Source of the DNA: Cohnella laeviribosi DSM 21336
GTDB taxonomy: Bacteria > Bacillota > Bacilli > Paenibacillales > Paenibacillaceae
DNA length: 64,000 nucleotides
Assembly: GCF_000378425.1 (NCBI RefSeq)
Contig: NZ_KB899809.1
Span: 131,032-195,031 of the forward strand
Reading direction: 5' to 3'
A program made the translations under genes and the position numbers. Positions 24,774 to 33,828 of this stretch are shown here, in pieces; within the stretch, counting starts at the first letter, position 1; each line of letters starts with the position of its first letter. A model generated the notes under the pieces. That model ran no database searches. It was not told the origin of the DNA and was given only the letters and a program-made list of their open reading frames with translations.

Positions 24774-25466
24774 ATGGCCTTCATTCAGCTGAATCGGGTG
24801 AGCCGATTTTACCGTGCGGGCGGAAAAGTCGTGAAAGCGCTTGACAACGTCAGCCTGAGCATTCAAAAAGGCGAATTTGTGGCCATTGCCGGCCCTTCCG
24901 GCTCCGGCAAGTCCACGCTGATGAACATTCTCGGCTGCCTCGACGTTCCGGACGAAGGCGCGTACGTCCTCGACGGCGTGAACGTCGCAACGCTTTCGCC
25001 GGGCAAGCTGGCGGAAATCCGCAACCGCAGCATCGGGTTCGTCTTTCAGCAATTCAATCTGCTTCCCCGTCTGACCGCCTTCGCCAACGTGGAGCTGCCG
25101 CTCATTTACCGCGGCCTCGATAGCCAAACGAGAAAACAAGCCGTTCTGCGCACGCTGGCGGCCGTCGGCCTGGCGGACCGCAAGGCCCACCGGCCTGCGG
25201 AGCTTTCGGGCGGCCAGCAGCAGCGCGTCGCCATTGCCAGGGCGCTGGCGGCGGATCCGCCGCTGCTGCTCGCCGACGAGCCGACCGGCTCGCTCGACCG
25301 GAAGGCGGCGGAAGATATCCTTGAACTGCTGAGGCGGCTGAACGAGCAGGGCCGAACGGTCGTCCTTATTACGCACGATCCCGGCGTAGCCCGGTGGGCG
25401 CGAAGAATCGTCGCGCTCGAGGACGGCAAGATCGCCCCGGCGGATTCCGGAACGCGCCTTGCCTGA
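24774..25466 (+). CDS. Orphan MacB/LolD-type ABC transporter ATPase
   Basis: 230-residue ATPase of the MacB/YknY/LolD class that powers mechanotransmission permeases. Walker A GPSGSGKS, Q-loop FQQFNLLPRLTAFANVELPL, signature LSGGQ, Walker B LLLADEPTGSLD. ATG 24774 is preferred to GTG 24765, which overlaps the GGGG ribosome-binding site. These ATPases normally sit with a membrane-fusion protein and a permease; neither is present. The DNA upstream is open in a frame that ends in TGA overlapping this ribosome-binding site, as if the tail of a lost co-operonic gene. Confidence 0.88.
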   Translation: MAFIQLNRVSRFYRAGGKVVKALDNVSLSIQKGEFVAIAGPSGSGKSTLMNILGCLDVPDEGAYVLDGVNVATLSPGKLAEIRNRSIGFVFQQFNLLPRLTAFANVELPLIYRGLDSQTRKQAVLRTLAAVGLADRKAHRPAELSGGQQQRVAIARALAADPPLLLADEPTGSLDRKAAEDILELLRRLNEQGRTVVLITHDPGVARWARRIVALEDGKIAPADSGTRLA

Positions 25467-25479
25467 CAGCCGGACCGGT

Positions 25480-25842
25480 TCAATCGGGAGAAGGCCCGAG
25501 CGGAATCCAGTACTCCGAAAATTCTTCGATAATATTTTCCCCTTGCATATAAACCCAGCGGAAATGAAACCGTTCCCCCTCGTATCCCGTCCGCTTGCGG
25601 ATATCCGGAACGATCACCGTTTCCAAATTTTCGAGCAGGATGCGCTGCATTTCCGAAAACCGCCGCTCGTTCGCGGCTCTCCGCTCCTCGGCTTGCTCCT
25701 CGGACTCGGAGGTTTGCAGGTAGTAGGCTCTGCCGACCTCTTCGTCCGTCATCTCGTTTGGCAGCGGCGCTCCCGAGCCGCGGAACACCTCGCGGACGGT
25801 GCGAAGCCAGTCCTGGTACAAATCGATCGTGACATTGACCAT
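25480..25842 (-). CDS. Conserved-looking hypothetical protein
   Basis: 120-residue soluble protein I do not recognise. It is rich in charged residues, with a helix around 46-80 (SEEQAEERRAANERRFSEM) and a C-terminal beta-rich part (FHFRWVYMQGENIIEEF). No signal peptide or metal motif. GGAGGAG lies five bases before the ATG, and codon use matches neighbours, so it is probably expressed. It is convergent with the ABC ATPase. Confidence 0.7.
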   Translation of the reverse strand: MVNVTIDLYQDWLRTVREVFRGSGAPLPNEMTDEEVGRAYYLQTSESEEQAEERRAANERRFSEMQRILLENLETVIVPDIRKRTGYEGERFHFRWVYMQGENIIEEFSEYWIPLGPSPD

Positions 25843-25901
25843 GCGTTCTCCTCCTTGACAGTCCCTCCTATCATATCACAGCCCGAATCGAATAGGGACC
25901 G

Positions 25902-27692
25902 TCAGGCGGCGCTGGCCTCATCGGCGCGGTTGCCGAGTCTTGTGCGGACGATTTGCAGCAGGATGAAGACAAGCGCGAACAACTGCGGAACGGCGGTCTC
26001 CCATGTCGGATAAAAACCGAGCCATGACACGGCCGGTGCCGGTTCGAGCAAATGCGAAGGGAGCTGACCGGCGATTTGCAAGGCGTGAAGGCTCTGGCCG
26101 AGAAACTTGAACGCCAAAAAATAGATCAAAGCGGTCGCCAGCGCGAAGAACGGCCGGATCGGCAGCCGGGAGCCGCCGAGCACGATGACGAAGCCGAGCG
26201 CGACCAGCGCGGCAGCCGCCGCTCCGATCCCGATCAGCAGCCGGGACAGCCCGATGGACGGAACCATCCCCATATAGAAAACGGCCGTTTCCGCTCCTTC
26301 CCGCGCGACCGAAAGCCCTGCGATGGCAAACAAGGACCACCGCCTGCCGCTGGACAACGCCGAACCCGCATGCTTTTGGATGTACCGGTTCCAGGCTTTA
26401 GCGTTGGCTTTGCCGTGCAGCCAGATGCCGACGGCGAGCATCATCGCCACCGAGGCCAATCCGAAATAGCCTTCGACCATTTCCCTGGTCGTTCCGGCGT
26501 ACACGGCCGCCACCGCGTAGGTCAGCGCGACCGCGAGAGCGACGCTGACCGCAAGTCCGGCCGAGGCTCCGCCCCACACCCATTTGGCCTTGTCGAAGTT
26601 GCCGGTCCGCTTCAGGAAGGAGAGAAGGGCCGCGACGACAAGCAGCGCCTCCGCCCCTTCGCGCAGCAGAATGACGGCCGCGTCCCAGGACGTATACGAG
26701 GTTGCGTCCGCATAGGGCTCCAAGGCCGCGATGAGCGTCCGGACGCTCGCTTTCGCCCGTTCGGCGTCCGGCGGACTGGAAAGCAGATAGCTGGAGGCGC
26801 GCGTCATTTCGCTCTCGATGGTGCCGTACGCGCTCTGCGACCGGGTGCTGACCGCTCCTTCCGCCGCCGGCCATTGCAGGACGAACGTCTGCATGCTGCT
26901 TAGCGCCTCGTCCGTCCGGCCTTCGTTCAGCGCCGTTTCCGCTTGGCGAAGCAGACCGATCAACCCCGCGATCGTGACGTTTTCGCCGGAAACGGCGGCA
27001 GCCGATGTTCCTTCTACATAACCTTTAACCGATCCGATCAGCGCGGACAGGCCGCTTTCGGCCGCGGTCTTCCGCGGAGGTTCAGCCTGAAGGGGGATCC
27101 GCGCCAGGCTGATCTTCGCTTCGATGTCCGCATAGGCCTGAGCGTCGGACGAACGCACCTTGCTTTCGAATTTGCCCCATTCGTTCGAAAATTGCTTGAA
27201 ACGAAGCCGGGCCTCGTCCCAGTCCCCGCTTGCCGCTCCCGCGAGCGCCTGCTCCAATACGGGAAGCAGCTTTGCGGCCTTCGCCTTGCCTTCCGCCGAT
27301 GTGTCCTCCTCCGGCTTGACTGCCGACACATAGCCGCGGACGGCTTTGGCCAGTGCGGAAATCGCCCGGTAGGCCTCCTCCGGCTGCTTGCCCGCTTCGG
27401 CCAAAGCGGCTTCCGCCGCGGCAAGCCCGGCTTCCACTTCGTCTGCGGCGTCGGACCCTGCGCCGGACGCAGACGAGACCGCATCCTGCCAGGCGGCCTT
27501 GAATTGCTGCAACTGCTCGCCTGCATTCGTCCACTCGCCCTTGCCCGCATCGACCAGCGCGCCGCCGACAAGCGGCAGCAGACGGTCCACCGGCTCGTCA
27601 TCCGCGGCGGCGGCTCTTCCCCCCGCCAGCGCTGCAATAAGCAGCGCCACGGCGGCAGCGGTTGCGAACGCTTTGCGGAATTTTTTGCTCAT
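25902..27692 (-). CDS. efeU: FTR1-family ferrous iron permease EfeU with extended N-terminal domain
   Basis: 596-residue protein. A signal peptide (AFATAAAVALLIAALAGGRAAA) is followed by about 310 extracytoplasmic residues, mainly helical and Ala-rich, in which two related blocks (LLPLVGGALVDAGKGEW and LLPVLEQALAGAASGDW) suggest internal duplication. The FTR1 permease domain then begins: the iron-transfer motif REGAE occurs at 344 and again at 464, with seven helices. E. coli EfeU lacks the long N-terminal domain. ATG 27692 is within an ATGA overlap with efeB. Last gene of the efe operon. Confidence 0.88.
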   Translation of the reverse strand: MSKKFRKAFATAAAVALLIAALAGGRAAAADDEPVDRLLPLVGGALVDAGKGEWTNAGEQLQQFKAAWQDAVSSASGAGSDAADEVEAGLAAAEAALAEAGKQPEEAYRAISALAKAVRGYVSAVKPEEDTSAEGKAKAAKLLPVLEQALAGAASGDWDEARLRFKQFSNEWGKFESKVRSSDAQAYADIEAKISLARIPLQAEPPRKTAAESGLSALIGSVKGYVEGTSAAAVSGENVTIAGLIGLLRQAETALNEGRTDEALSSMQTFVLQWPAAEGAVSTRSQSAYGTIESEMTRASSYLLSSPPDAERAKASVRTLIAALEPYADATSYTSWDAAVILLREGAEALLVVAALLSFLKRTGNFDKAKWVWGGASAGLAVSVALAVALTYAVAAVYAGTTREMVEGYFGLASVAMMLAVGIWLHGKANAKAWNRYIQKHAGSALSSGRRWSLFAIAGLSVAREGAETAVFYMGMVPSIGLSRLLIGIGAAAAALVALGFVIVLGGSRLPIRPFFALATALIYFLAFKFLGQSLHALQIAGQLPSHLLEPAPAVSWLGFYPTWETAVPQLFALVFILLQIVRTRLGNRADEASAA

Positions 27693-29002
27693 GACCATAA
27701 CCCTTCCCCGATGTATCCTCCCCGGCTGACGCCCGGAAAGCAGGCGAACACGGCGCTGCCGATATGAACGATATATTCGTTTAATTTGTCCTGCCGCGCC
27801 AGCCGATCCTGAAGCGGTACGAACTGCGAAGCGATATCGCGCTGAAAGCAAATAAAGAACAGGCCGGCGTCAAGCTGCCCGCTTCGGGGTTCGATGCCGC
27901 TCGAATACGAATAGGACCGGCGCAAAATTTTGACGCTGCCGTCCCCGTGGCTGAGGCGAACGTGCGATTGAACCGGAATCACGTACGTTCCGTCCGCGTT
28001 CTTCTGCTCCAGCGCCTCCTCGAGCGAATCGAATTCGTCTTGCCGGCCTAGCGGCGCCCCGCTTGCGCGATGGCGCCCGAAGGTCGCCTCCTGGTCCTGC
28101 AGCGACGAGCGGTCCCACACTTCGATCCGCATCCGGATTTTTCGCACGACCATGTAGGTGCCGTTTTCCATCCATGAAGGACCGTCGGCCTTCTGCACCC
28201 AGACGTAACGGTTCATCAGGTCGGGATCGTTCACATCCGGATTGCCGGTTCCGTCCTTGAATCCGAGCAGATTGCGTGGCGTCCCCGCCTTCGGATCGGC
28301 TGCACCGGAACGTTGGAAGCCTTCCTGCATCCATTTGAGCACCGCCTTGCCGCGCGCGATGCGGATCAAATTCCGGATCGCGTGAAACGCAACCTGCATA
28401 TCGTTCGAGCACACCTGCACGCCGATATCGCCGCCGCACCACTCCGGCTGCAAGCTTTCTCCCGGAAAGGGAGGCAGATCCGCAAAGGTCGGCGGCCGTT
28501 TCGATTTCAGACCGAACCGGCCGTCGAACACGGACGGTCCCACGCCAAACGTCACCGTCGTTCGCGCGGGCAGCAGGCCGGCCGCCTCGCCGGTGTCTTT
28601 GGGCGGCAAAAACGCGTTGTCGCTTTCCTCCCCGACCGGCTTTCCCTCCGTCAGACGCGCTGCCGCGTCGGTCCAATCCTGAAACAGCTTGCGTACGTCT
28701 TCGATCCGTTCCGTCACCAGGTCAAACGAGGCAAAGATCAGAAAATTTTGCGCGGGCGTGACGATGCCGGCCTGAACCTTGCCGTAAAACGGAACGCTCT
28801 CTTGATTATCCCCCGTTGGCCGCGAGTCGAAGCCCTTGGTCAGCGAAGCCGCAAGCCCTTTGCCCGCGATCACGCTTCCGCCGACCATGGAGCCGAGCAG
28901 CAGGCCAAGCCCGCCCGCCGCCCCCATCTTCAGCACCTCGCGGCGGCTGAGCAGCGTTCCCTGGCGCTTCGGATCGCCGTCTTTCCGATTGCCGTTTCCC
29001 AT
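27689..29002 (-). CDS. efeB: Dye-decolourising heme peroxidase EfeB (Tat-exported)
   Basis: 437-residue Dyp-type peroxidase. Residues about 18-50 form a twin-arginine signal: SRREVLKMG followed by a hydrophobic GLGLLLGSMVGGS stretch. The Dyp signature GxxDG appears as GFKDGTGNPD, and the distal region has GAPLGRQDEF. In Efe systems this enzyme acts on iron (oxidation of ferrous iron or heme handling) outside the membrane. It starts six bases after the efeM stop and overlaps efeU by four bases. Confidence 0.93.
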   Translation of the reverse strand: MGNGNRKDGDPKRQGTLLSRREVLKMGAAGGLGLLLGSMVGGSVIAGKGLAASLTKGFDSRPTGDNQESVPFYGKVQAGIVTPAQNFLIFASFDLVTERIEDVRKLFQDWTDAAARLTEGKPVGEESDNAFLPPKDTGEAAGLLPARTTVTFGVGPSVFDGRFGLKSKRPPTFADLPPFPGESLQPEWCGGDIGVQVCSNDMQVAFHAIRNLIRIARGKAVLKWMQEGFQRSGAADPKAGTPRNLLGFKDGTGNPDVNDPDLMNRYVWVQKADGPSWMENGTYMVVRKIRMRIEVWDRSSLQDQEATFGRHRASGAPLGRQDEFDSLEEALEQKNADGTYVIPVQSHVRLSHGDGSVKILRRSYSYSSGIEPRSGQLDAGLFFICFQRDIASQFVPLQDRLARQDKLNEYIVHIGSAVFACFPGVSRGGYIGEGLWS

Positions 29003-29007
29003 CGCGT

Positions 29008-29868
29008 TTACGCCCCCAGTACCGTTCCCATTTGCGACAGCGGCTCGGCCAGCGCGTCGATCAGCTGGCTCAGCTTCTTCGTTTGATCCGGCTTCAGTTC
29101 CGTATAAATTTTATAGCCGTCCCCTTCCTTGTATTGCGCAAGATCGGCCTTCAGATCGGCGAACTTCCGCTCGATATCGGAAGCCAGCGAAGCGTCCTTC
29201 TTTTCGAGCTCGGGCCTCAGCAGCTCGAATATTTTCTCCGCTCCTTCCACGTTCGCCGCGAAGTCGTACAGATCCGTATGCGAATACCGTTCTTCTTCGC
29301 CGACGACCTTGCTGCTGGACACTTCGTTCAGCAGTCCCACCGCGCCGGTGACGAGCATGTCCGGGCTGACCTCGACCGTCTCGACCAGCGCGCGAAGCTG
29401 CTGGCTGTCGCTCAGCAGTTGGTCGGCATATTTGTCCTGGCCTTCGACCGACTTCTGAACCCACAGCGCCTTCTCCAGGCGGTGATAACCGCGCCATTCG
29501 CTCTCGTCGACGTCGCCTTCGCGCGCGTCGATGTTGGGGTCCAGGTCTCCGAACGATTCGGCGATCGGCTCGATTCTTTCGTAATACATGCGGGAAGGCG
29601 CATACAGCTCCCGCGCTTTCTCCACATCGCCGGCTTTAACCGCATCGACGAACGCTTCCGTAGCTTGAACGAACAGGTCGGTCTGTTCGATGACGTATTT
29701 TTTGTAGGATTCCGTTGCGGCTTTCAGACCCTCGCTCTCTGCGGCAGCGGCAGCCGTAGCCGTCCCTTCCGCCTGCGGCGAAGCCGTCTCCTCTTTGGAC
29801 GAACAGCCCGTCAGCATGATGGCAGCCCCTAAAATCCCCGTCGCCAATGCCGTAACCGATTTCTTCAT
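29008..29868 (-). CDS. efeO: Iron uptake lipoprotein EfeM/EfeO (imelysin-like M75 domain)
   Basis: 286-residue lipoprotein (lipobox LTGC, Cys22). The mature part is an M75/imelysin helical domain; the HxxE motif presumed to bind iron is HRLE at residues 129-132, in WRGYHRLEKALW. No N-terminal cupredoxin domain, so it corresponds to the short EfeM type. It delivers iron to EfeU. Start chosen at MKKSVTAL, which begins the signal peptide. First gene of the operon, behind a Fur-like box at 29906. Confidence 0.9.
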   Translation of the reverse strand: MKKSVTALATGILGAAIMLTGCSSKEETASPQAEGTATAAAAAESEGLKAATESYKKYVIEQTDLFVQATEAFVDAVKAGDVEKARELYAPSRMYYERIEPIAESFGDLDPNIDAREGDVDESEWRGYHRLEKALWVQKSVEGQDKYADQLLSDSQQLRALVETVEVSPDMLVTGAVGLLNEVSSSKVVGEEERYSHTDLYDFAANVEGAEKIFELLRPELEKKDASLASDIERKFADLKADLAQYKEGDGYKIYTELKPDQTKKLSQLIDALAEPLSQMGTVLGA

Positions 29869-29905
29869 GGACGCTTTACATCTCCTTGAATAATGCATAG
29901 TAAAC

Positions 29906-29924
29906 GAGAATGAATCTCATTCCC
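29906..29924. promoter_or_regulatory. Fur box upstream of the efe operon
   Basis: GAGAATGAATCTCATTCCC matches 14 of 19 positions of the classical Fur box and contains the perfect inverted repeat GAATGA-ATC-TCATTC. It lies 38-56 bases before the efeO ATG, where it would overlap the promoter, consistent with iron repression. Confidence 0.75.
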
Positions 29925-30089
29925 AGCAATAAATATAGCGCATTGCACCTGCCTGCGCAATCGGAATCTTCGTGAACGGCGCGGCCTGGCTGAAAATCGC
30001 CGAAATCCGGCAGTCCGCCGGTTGGACGGGAATACATTTACAAATTTTTTGTCATGATACAAGGAGGGGGGGCTGCCAAAAACGATCCG

Positions 30090-30118
30090 TTGACAACCGG
30101 GCACCCGCATGATATATT
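30090..30118 (+). promoter_or_regulatory. Sigma-A promoter of dps
   Basis: TTGACA (30090-30095), 17-base spacer, TATATT (30113-30118), 55 bases before the dps start. The AT-rich leader just downstream (TTAGATTAAGTTTAA) is a possible PerR/Fur-type site but matches poorly. The 305 bases between efeO and dps hold no gene. Confidence 0.75.
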
Positions 30119-30173
30119 TAGATCAGAAATTAGATTAAGTTTAAGTTTAAATAAGGGATAAGGAGGAACTTAC

Positions 30174-30638
30174 ATGTCAAACGTTGCTTCCGCATTGAAC
30201 AAACAAGTCGCCAACTGGACCGTGTTGTATGCCAAACTGCATCAATACCATTGGTACGTGAAAGGCCCCCACTTTTTTACGCTTCACGAAAAGTTTGAGG
30301 AACTCTACAACGAAGCCGCTTCCCATCTGGACGAGCTGGCCGAGCGGCTGCTGGCGATCGGAGGACGCCCCGTAGGGACGCTGTCCGAAAGCCTGAAGCT
30401 GGCCTCCGTCAAGGAAGGAAGCGGAACCGAAACCGCCGAAGAGATGGTTGCCGCCGTCGCCCGCGACTTCGCCTTGATCCGGGACGAGCTGAAGCAAGCC
30501 ATCAAGACGGCGGAAGCGGAAGACGACGAAGTGACCGGAGACCTGCTGCTGGGCATCCAATCCGGTCTGGAAAAGCATATCTGGATGCTGAACGCTTTCC
30601 TCGGAGCCGCAAGTCCCAAGGCGACCGTCAACGTCTGA
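30174..30638 (+). CDS. dps: Dps-family ferritin-like DNA-protection protein
   Basis: 154-residue ferritin-like protein, forming 12-mers that oxidise and store iron with hydrogen peroxide. The ferroxidase ligands at the dimer interface are in LHQYHWYVKGPHFFTLHEKFEELY and the DELAERLLAIGG helix. AAGGAGG precedes the ATG. It is divergent from the efe iron operon and downstream of a strong promoter; an iron-homeostasis neighbourhood. Confidence 0.95.
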   Translation: MSNVASALNKQVANWTVLYAKLHQYHWYVKGPHFFTLHEKFEELYNEAASHLDELAERLLAIGGRPVGTLSESLKLASVKEGSGTETAEEMVAAVARDFALIRDELKQAIKTAEAEDDEVTGDLLLGIQSGLEKHIWMLNAFLGAASPKATVNV

Positions 30639-30664
30639 TCCGCAGGCGTTCCGCCCGTAACGGA

Positions 30665-30710
30665 GAAGCCTCCCGTCCGCGCCTGATGCGCGCCGGGAGG
30701 CTTCGTTTTT
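30665..30710 (+). terminator. Rho-independent terminator after dps
   Basis: GAAGCCTCCCG and CGGGAGGCTTC form an 11-bp stem around a GC-rich loop, followed by GTTTTT. The last bases overlap the end of the convergent yqkE-like gene. Confidence 0.85.
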
Positions 30711-30969
30711 ACGATTTGAATTTTCGCCAATCCAGATTGCTGTTGTCGAGCAGATAGGCAAAGTCGTTTTCGAGCCGCTTTTGCTCGGCTGCCCTGGCTT
30801 CCGCTTCCCGCTTTCTCCGCTCTTCCGCCCGCTTTTGCTCTTCCGCCTTCCAAGCTTCGGCCTGCGCCTTCAGCTTGCCCAACGTCTCGGCGTCAAGCCG
30901 GTCGCGGAGCGTTGCCGGTTTGTCCGCCGGCGCCGGAACGGTATTTCGGTTTTGTTTTTTTGCCGCCAT
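30709..30969 (-). CDS. YqkE-like protein (DUF3886)
   Basis: 86-residue, highly charged, probably coiled-coil protein. Residues 29-70 are almost all Lys, Arg, Glu and Ala (KLKAQAEAWKAEEQKRAEER), and the C-terminus LENDFAYLLDNSNLDWRKF is characteristic of the YqkE family of Bacillales. Function is unknown. No membrane segment. Confidence 0.8.
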   Translation of the reverse strand: MAAKKQNRNTVPAPADKPATLRDRLDAETLGKLKAQAEAWKAEEQKRAEERRKREAEARAAEQKRLENDFAYLLDNSNLDWRKFKS

Positions 30970-31024
30970 CTTGGTTTCACCCTCCCATTCGCAACAAACG
31001 CCAATATCGCCCGCGTGTTTGGCT

Positions 31025-31681
31025 CTAGGTTTTGGGGCGGCGCCACTTGGCGCGCTTGACGGAGAAAAACACGCCCAGCAGCAGGACGCAAAATACCGCG
31101 TACGACCCGATCAGCAGCCAAACGTTGGCGTCCGGCATCAGGATGGACGAAGTGATGATGCCGAACAGCCAAATATGCGACAGGTTGCCCACGATCGACG
31201 AGATCAAATAAGCGCCCGGCTTGATCGTCGAAATGGCGGACAGAAACGAAACGACGTTGTTCGGCATGACGGGAAGCGTGCGCAGAAAGATGATCGCCCA
31301 CAGTCCGTAATCCTGAACGTATTTGGTCCACTTTTCGTACCGCTTCAGCCTGGCCTGCATTTTGCGGTTGAACCAGTCGGCCAGGATCGACTTGCAGAAA
31401 AAATAGACCGCAACCGCCGCGAGCGTTCCCGCCAGCCAGCTCACGATCATTCCGTTCACAATCCCCAGCGCCGAAATGTTCAGCATGATGATCGTCGTAA
31501 AAGGAAACAGTCCGAGCAGCCCTTGAATCAGGGCCAGCGGTATCGTAAGGATGAGCAAATGATAGCCATCCAGTTGCGTCGCTTCGATCAATTGGTCGAT
31601 CCAGCCGTTGATGGCCTCCCCCACTTCTACCACTCCAAATCTATCAAATGGCTTGCCGCACGCTATCCTATTATATAACAA
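31025..31681 (-). CDS. VTT/DedA-like (TVP38/TMEM64) membrane protein
   Basis: About 200-218 residues with five to six helices. The VTT domain is recognisable in LGLFPFTTIIMLNISALG, the FLRTLPVMPNNVVSFLSA amphipathic loop and SIVGNLSHIWLFG. Related proteins move lipids or undecaprenyl phosphate across membranes. The start is uncertain: the open frame begins at 31681, while a GTG at 31633 follows TTGGAG. It sits 9 bases downstream of the acyltransferase gene, probably in one transcript with it. Confidence 0.82.
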   Translation of the reverse strand: MLYNRIACGKPFDRFGVVEVGEAINGWIDQLIEATQLDGYHLLILTIPLALIQGLLGLFPFTTIIMLNISALGIVNGMIVSWLAGTLAAVAVYFFCKSILADWFNRKMQARLKRYEKWTKYVQDYGLWAIIFLRTLPVMPNNVVSFLSAISTIKPGAYLISSIVGNLSHIWLFGIITSSILMPDANVWLLIGSYAVFCVLLLGVFFSVKRAKWRRPKT

Positions 31682-31690
31682 TACGCGATT

Positions 31691-33622
31691 TCATGCTTGC
31701 GGCTTGACCGATTCGATAATGAGCGCGGTGTACGCCTTCGCGCCTTCCGGCTTCAGATGCACCCCGTCCGGATAAAAGTAGTCGTCGTGGTTTTTGCTGG
31801 CCGCGTACCAGTCGATAAGTTCGACGTTCTCGCGTTCTTCGGCGGCTTTCTTCAGCGCGGCGTTGACGTTGTCCTGCCATTTGCGCGGCACCCGCGTGTT
31901 GATCAGGACGACGCGTTCCGCTTGGCCGAGCGAGTCGAGCAGCCGGTTGAGCTGTTTGGCGGAAAACGTACCGTTCGTGCCGAGCTCGATGACCACCTTG
32001 CTCCCGAGCGTCCCCTCTTTCCGCATCTCCTCGATCAATTCCGGCGCGTCATAAAGCTGGCGTCCCTTCTCGCCGTCCACCCGGATGCCGGGCAGGCGCT
32101 CCTCCAGATAGGGCGCGACGCCGAGAATGATCGAATCGCCGATCACCGTAATGTCTGCGCCCGATCCCGCGCCCGCATCCGGCCCCCCGCCGGCAGGCGG
32201 AGAAGGCCGCGCGTCCGGCCCGGAGCCGCCCGGGCGTCCCGGCGGCGCGGGGGTTGCGGACGGCTGCGCCGGCGGTTCGGCCGTCCCGGCGGGACCGGCC
32301 GGTTTCAAGCCGGCGGGCAAGACCGGAGCGTCGGACGGGCGCCCGTCCTGCGGCGATTCCGGCGGCTGCGTTTCCGTCCGGTCGGTCATGCCGATCGGCC
32401 CCGTCTCGGGCGCCGCGACCTCGACCGCCGCCTTGTCGGCGATGTTTGCGCACAAGGCGCCAAGCAGCAGCAGCCCCGCGGCGGCGGCAGCAGCTATGCC
32501 CGCCCGGTTGCCGGCGAGCAGAAGCCGAACGTTGCGCCCGAAGACGCCGGTGCGAACCGGCTGCTCGATCCAGCGCCAGGACAGCGCGGCAAGGCCGAGC
32601 GTCAGCGCAAGCTGCAGCGCCATTCGGCCGTAATCCGGTCCTTCCGTGCTCGCCGGCGGGCTCGTGAGGACGAATACCGGGTAATGCCACAAATAGATGC
32701 CGTACGATCTCACGCCGATCCAGCGGAGCGGCGCGATGCCGAGCAGCCGGCCCAGCCGCCCCTCCTTGTGCACGACGGCCGCGACGACGGCGACCGTGGC
32801 GGCGGCGAGCAGAAGGAAGCCGCCGGGATAAAGGAAGGCGTCGTATTCCCCGACGCCCAGGATCATGGCAAGCGCGGTCAGCAGCCCGATCCCGCCCAGC
32901 GCGTCCAGGACGGTAAGCCCGCGTCCGCGCACGAGGTCGGACAATCGGCCGCTAGGCAACAGCAGGGCAGCCGCCGCGCCGATCAGCATTCCGAACGCGC
33001 GCGTGTCGGTTCCGTAGTAGACGCGGCTCGGATCGGTACCCGGCGTATAGAGCAGCCACATGGCAAACGCCGAAAGCGCCGCGACCGCCAGCGCCAGTAC
33101 GGCCAGCGCTCCCCGCCGCTTCAGCCAGCGCAAGGCCAGCGCAACGAAAAGCGGCCAGACGACGTAAAACTGCTCTTCCACCGCGAGCGACCACAGATGG
33201 CCGAACGGCGAAGGCGGTCCGAAGCTTTCGAAATAGGACACCTTGTGAAAGATAAGCCACCAGTTGTTTACATATAAAATCGCGGACAGCAAATCGCCGC
33301 CGAGCTGCGTCAGCCGGCTTTCATCCGTTATCCAAAGCCAGAATGATACGGCCGCCAGCATCGTGAGCAGAGCCGGCAAAAGCCTGCGCGCGCGCCGCCG
33401 CCAAAACGCCCCGAGCCGGATCCGGCCGTATTGCTGCCGATCCGCGATCAGAATATCGGTAATCAAATAACCGGAAAGAACAAAAAACATTTCGACGCCC
33501 AGAAATCCGCCCTGGGCCCAAGGCATTCCGAAGTGATAAGCGATGACGGCCAGAACGGCTGCCGCTCGAAGTCCGTCAAGACCCGGTATGTACCGGTAAT
33601 GGCGATTCGTGGGTTTGGGCAT
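31691..33622 (-). CDS. OatA-like acyltransferase (Acyltransferase 3 + SGNH)
   Basis: 643-residue membrane enzyme that likely acetylates peptidoglycan or another cell-wall glycan. Residues about 8-380 are an acyltransferase-3 domain (YIPGLDGLRAAAVLAVIAYH, FFVLSGYLIT, LWSLAVEEQFYVVWP). A Pro/Gly-rich linker of about 70 residues leads to an SGNH hydrolase-like domain with nucleophile in VIGDSII and the DGVHLKPEG block carrying Asp/His. ATG 33622 follows GGAG with nine-base spacing and is preferred to 33652. Confidence 0.9.
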   Translation of the reverse strand: MPKPTNRHYRYIPGLDGLRAAAVLAVIAYHFGMPWAQGGFLGVEMFFVLSGYLITDILIADRQQYGRIRLGAFWRRRARRLLPALLTMLAAVSFWLWITDESRLTQLGGDLLSAILYVNNWWLIFHKVSYFESFGPPSPFGHLWSLAVEEQFYVVWPLFVALALRWLKRRGALAVLALAVAALSAFAMWLLYTPGTDPSRVYYGTDTRAFGMLIGAAAALLLPSGRLSDLVRGRGLTVLDALGGIGLLTALAMILGVGEYDAFLYPGGFLLLAAATVAVVAAVVHKEGRLGRLLGIAPLRWIGVRSYGIYLWHYPVFVLTSPPASTEGPDYGRMALQLALTLGLAALSWRWIEQPVRTGVFGRNVRLLLAGNRAGIAAAAAAGLLLLGALCANIADKAAVEVAAPETGPIGMTDRTETQPPESPQDGRPSDAPVLPAGLKPAGPAGTAEPPAQPSATPAPPGRPGGSGPDARPSPPAGGGPDAGAGSGADITVIGDSIILGVAPYLEERLPGIRVDGEKGRQLYDAPELIEEMRKEGTLGSKVVIELGTNGTFSAKQLNRLLDSLGQAERVVLINTRVPRKWQDNVNAALKKAAEERENVELIDWYAASKNHDDYFYPDGVHLKPEGAKAYTALIIESVKPQA

Positions 33623-33786
33623 ACCCGCTTGCTCCTTGCTGCTAAATTTCATGTGTTGATTTGCCGTTACAACTTCATCTATATTCGCGTTCTTCCGGTT
33701 ACAAGCTGGCGTTTTTCCCCCCTTTTGCGAGCGCTTTTGCTTTCCCTTAATAGACGACGGAGCCCCTCTTGGCGTTACAGCGAAAC

Positions 33787-33817
33787 CAAAGAAAAAAAGC
33801 CGCTTTGGGCGACTTTT
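33787..33817 (-). terminator. Terminator after the phosphodiesterase gene
   Basis: Minus strand AAAAAGTCGCC, loop CAAA, GCGGCTTTTTTT with one mismatch. Lies 12 bases past the phosphodiesterase stop. Confidence 0.7.
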
Positions 33818-33828
33818 TGTGCGGTCTT

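Noticed and set aside
24681-25376. 231-codon minus-strand frame opposite the orphan ABC ATPase
   Set aside because: It is an Arg-rich mirror frame of a clear ABC ATPase; GC-rich genes here routinely leave long antisense frames open.
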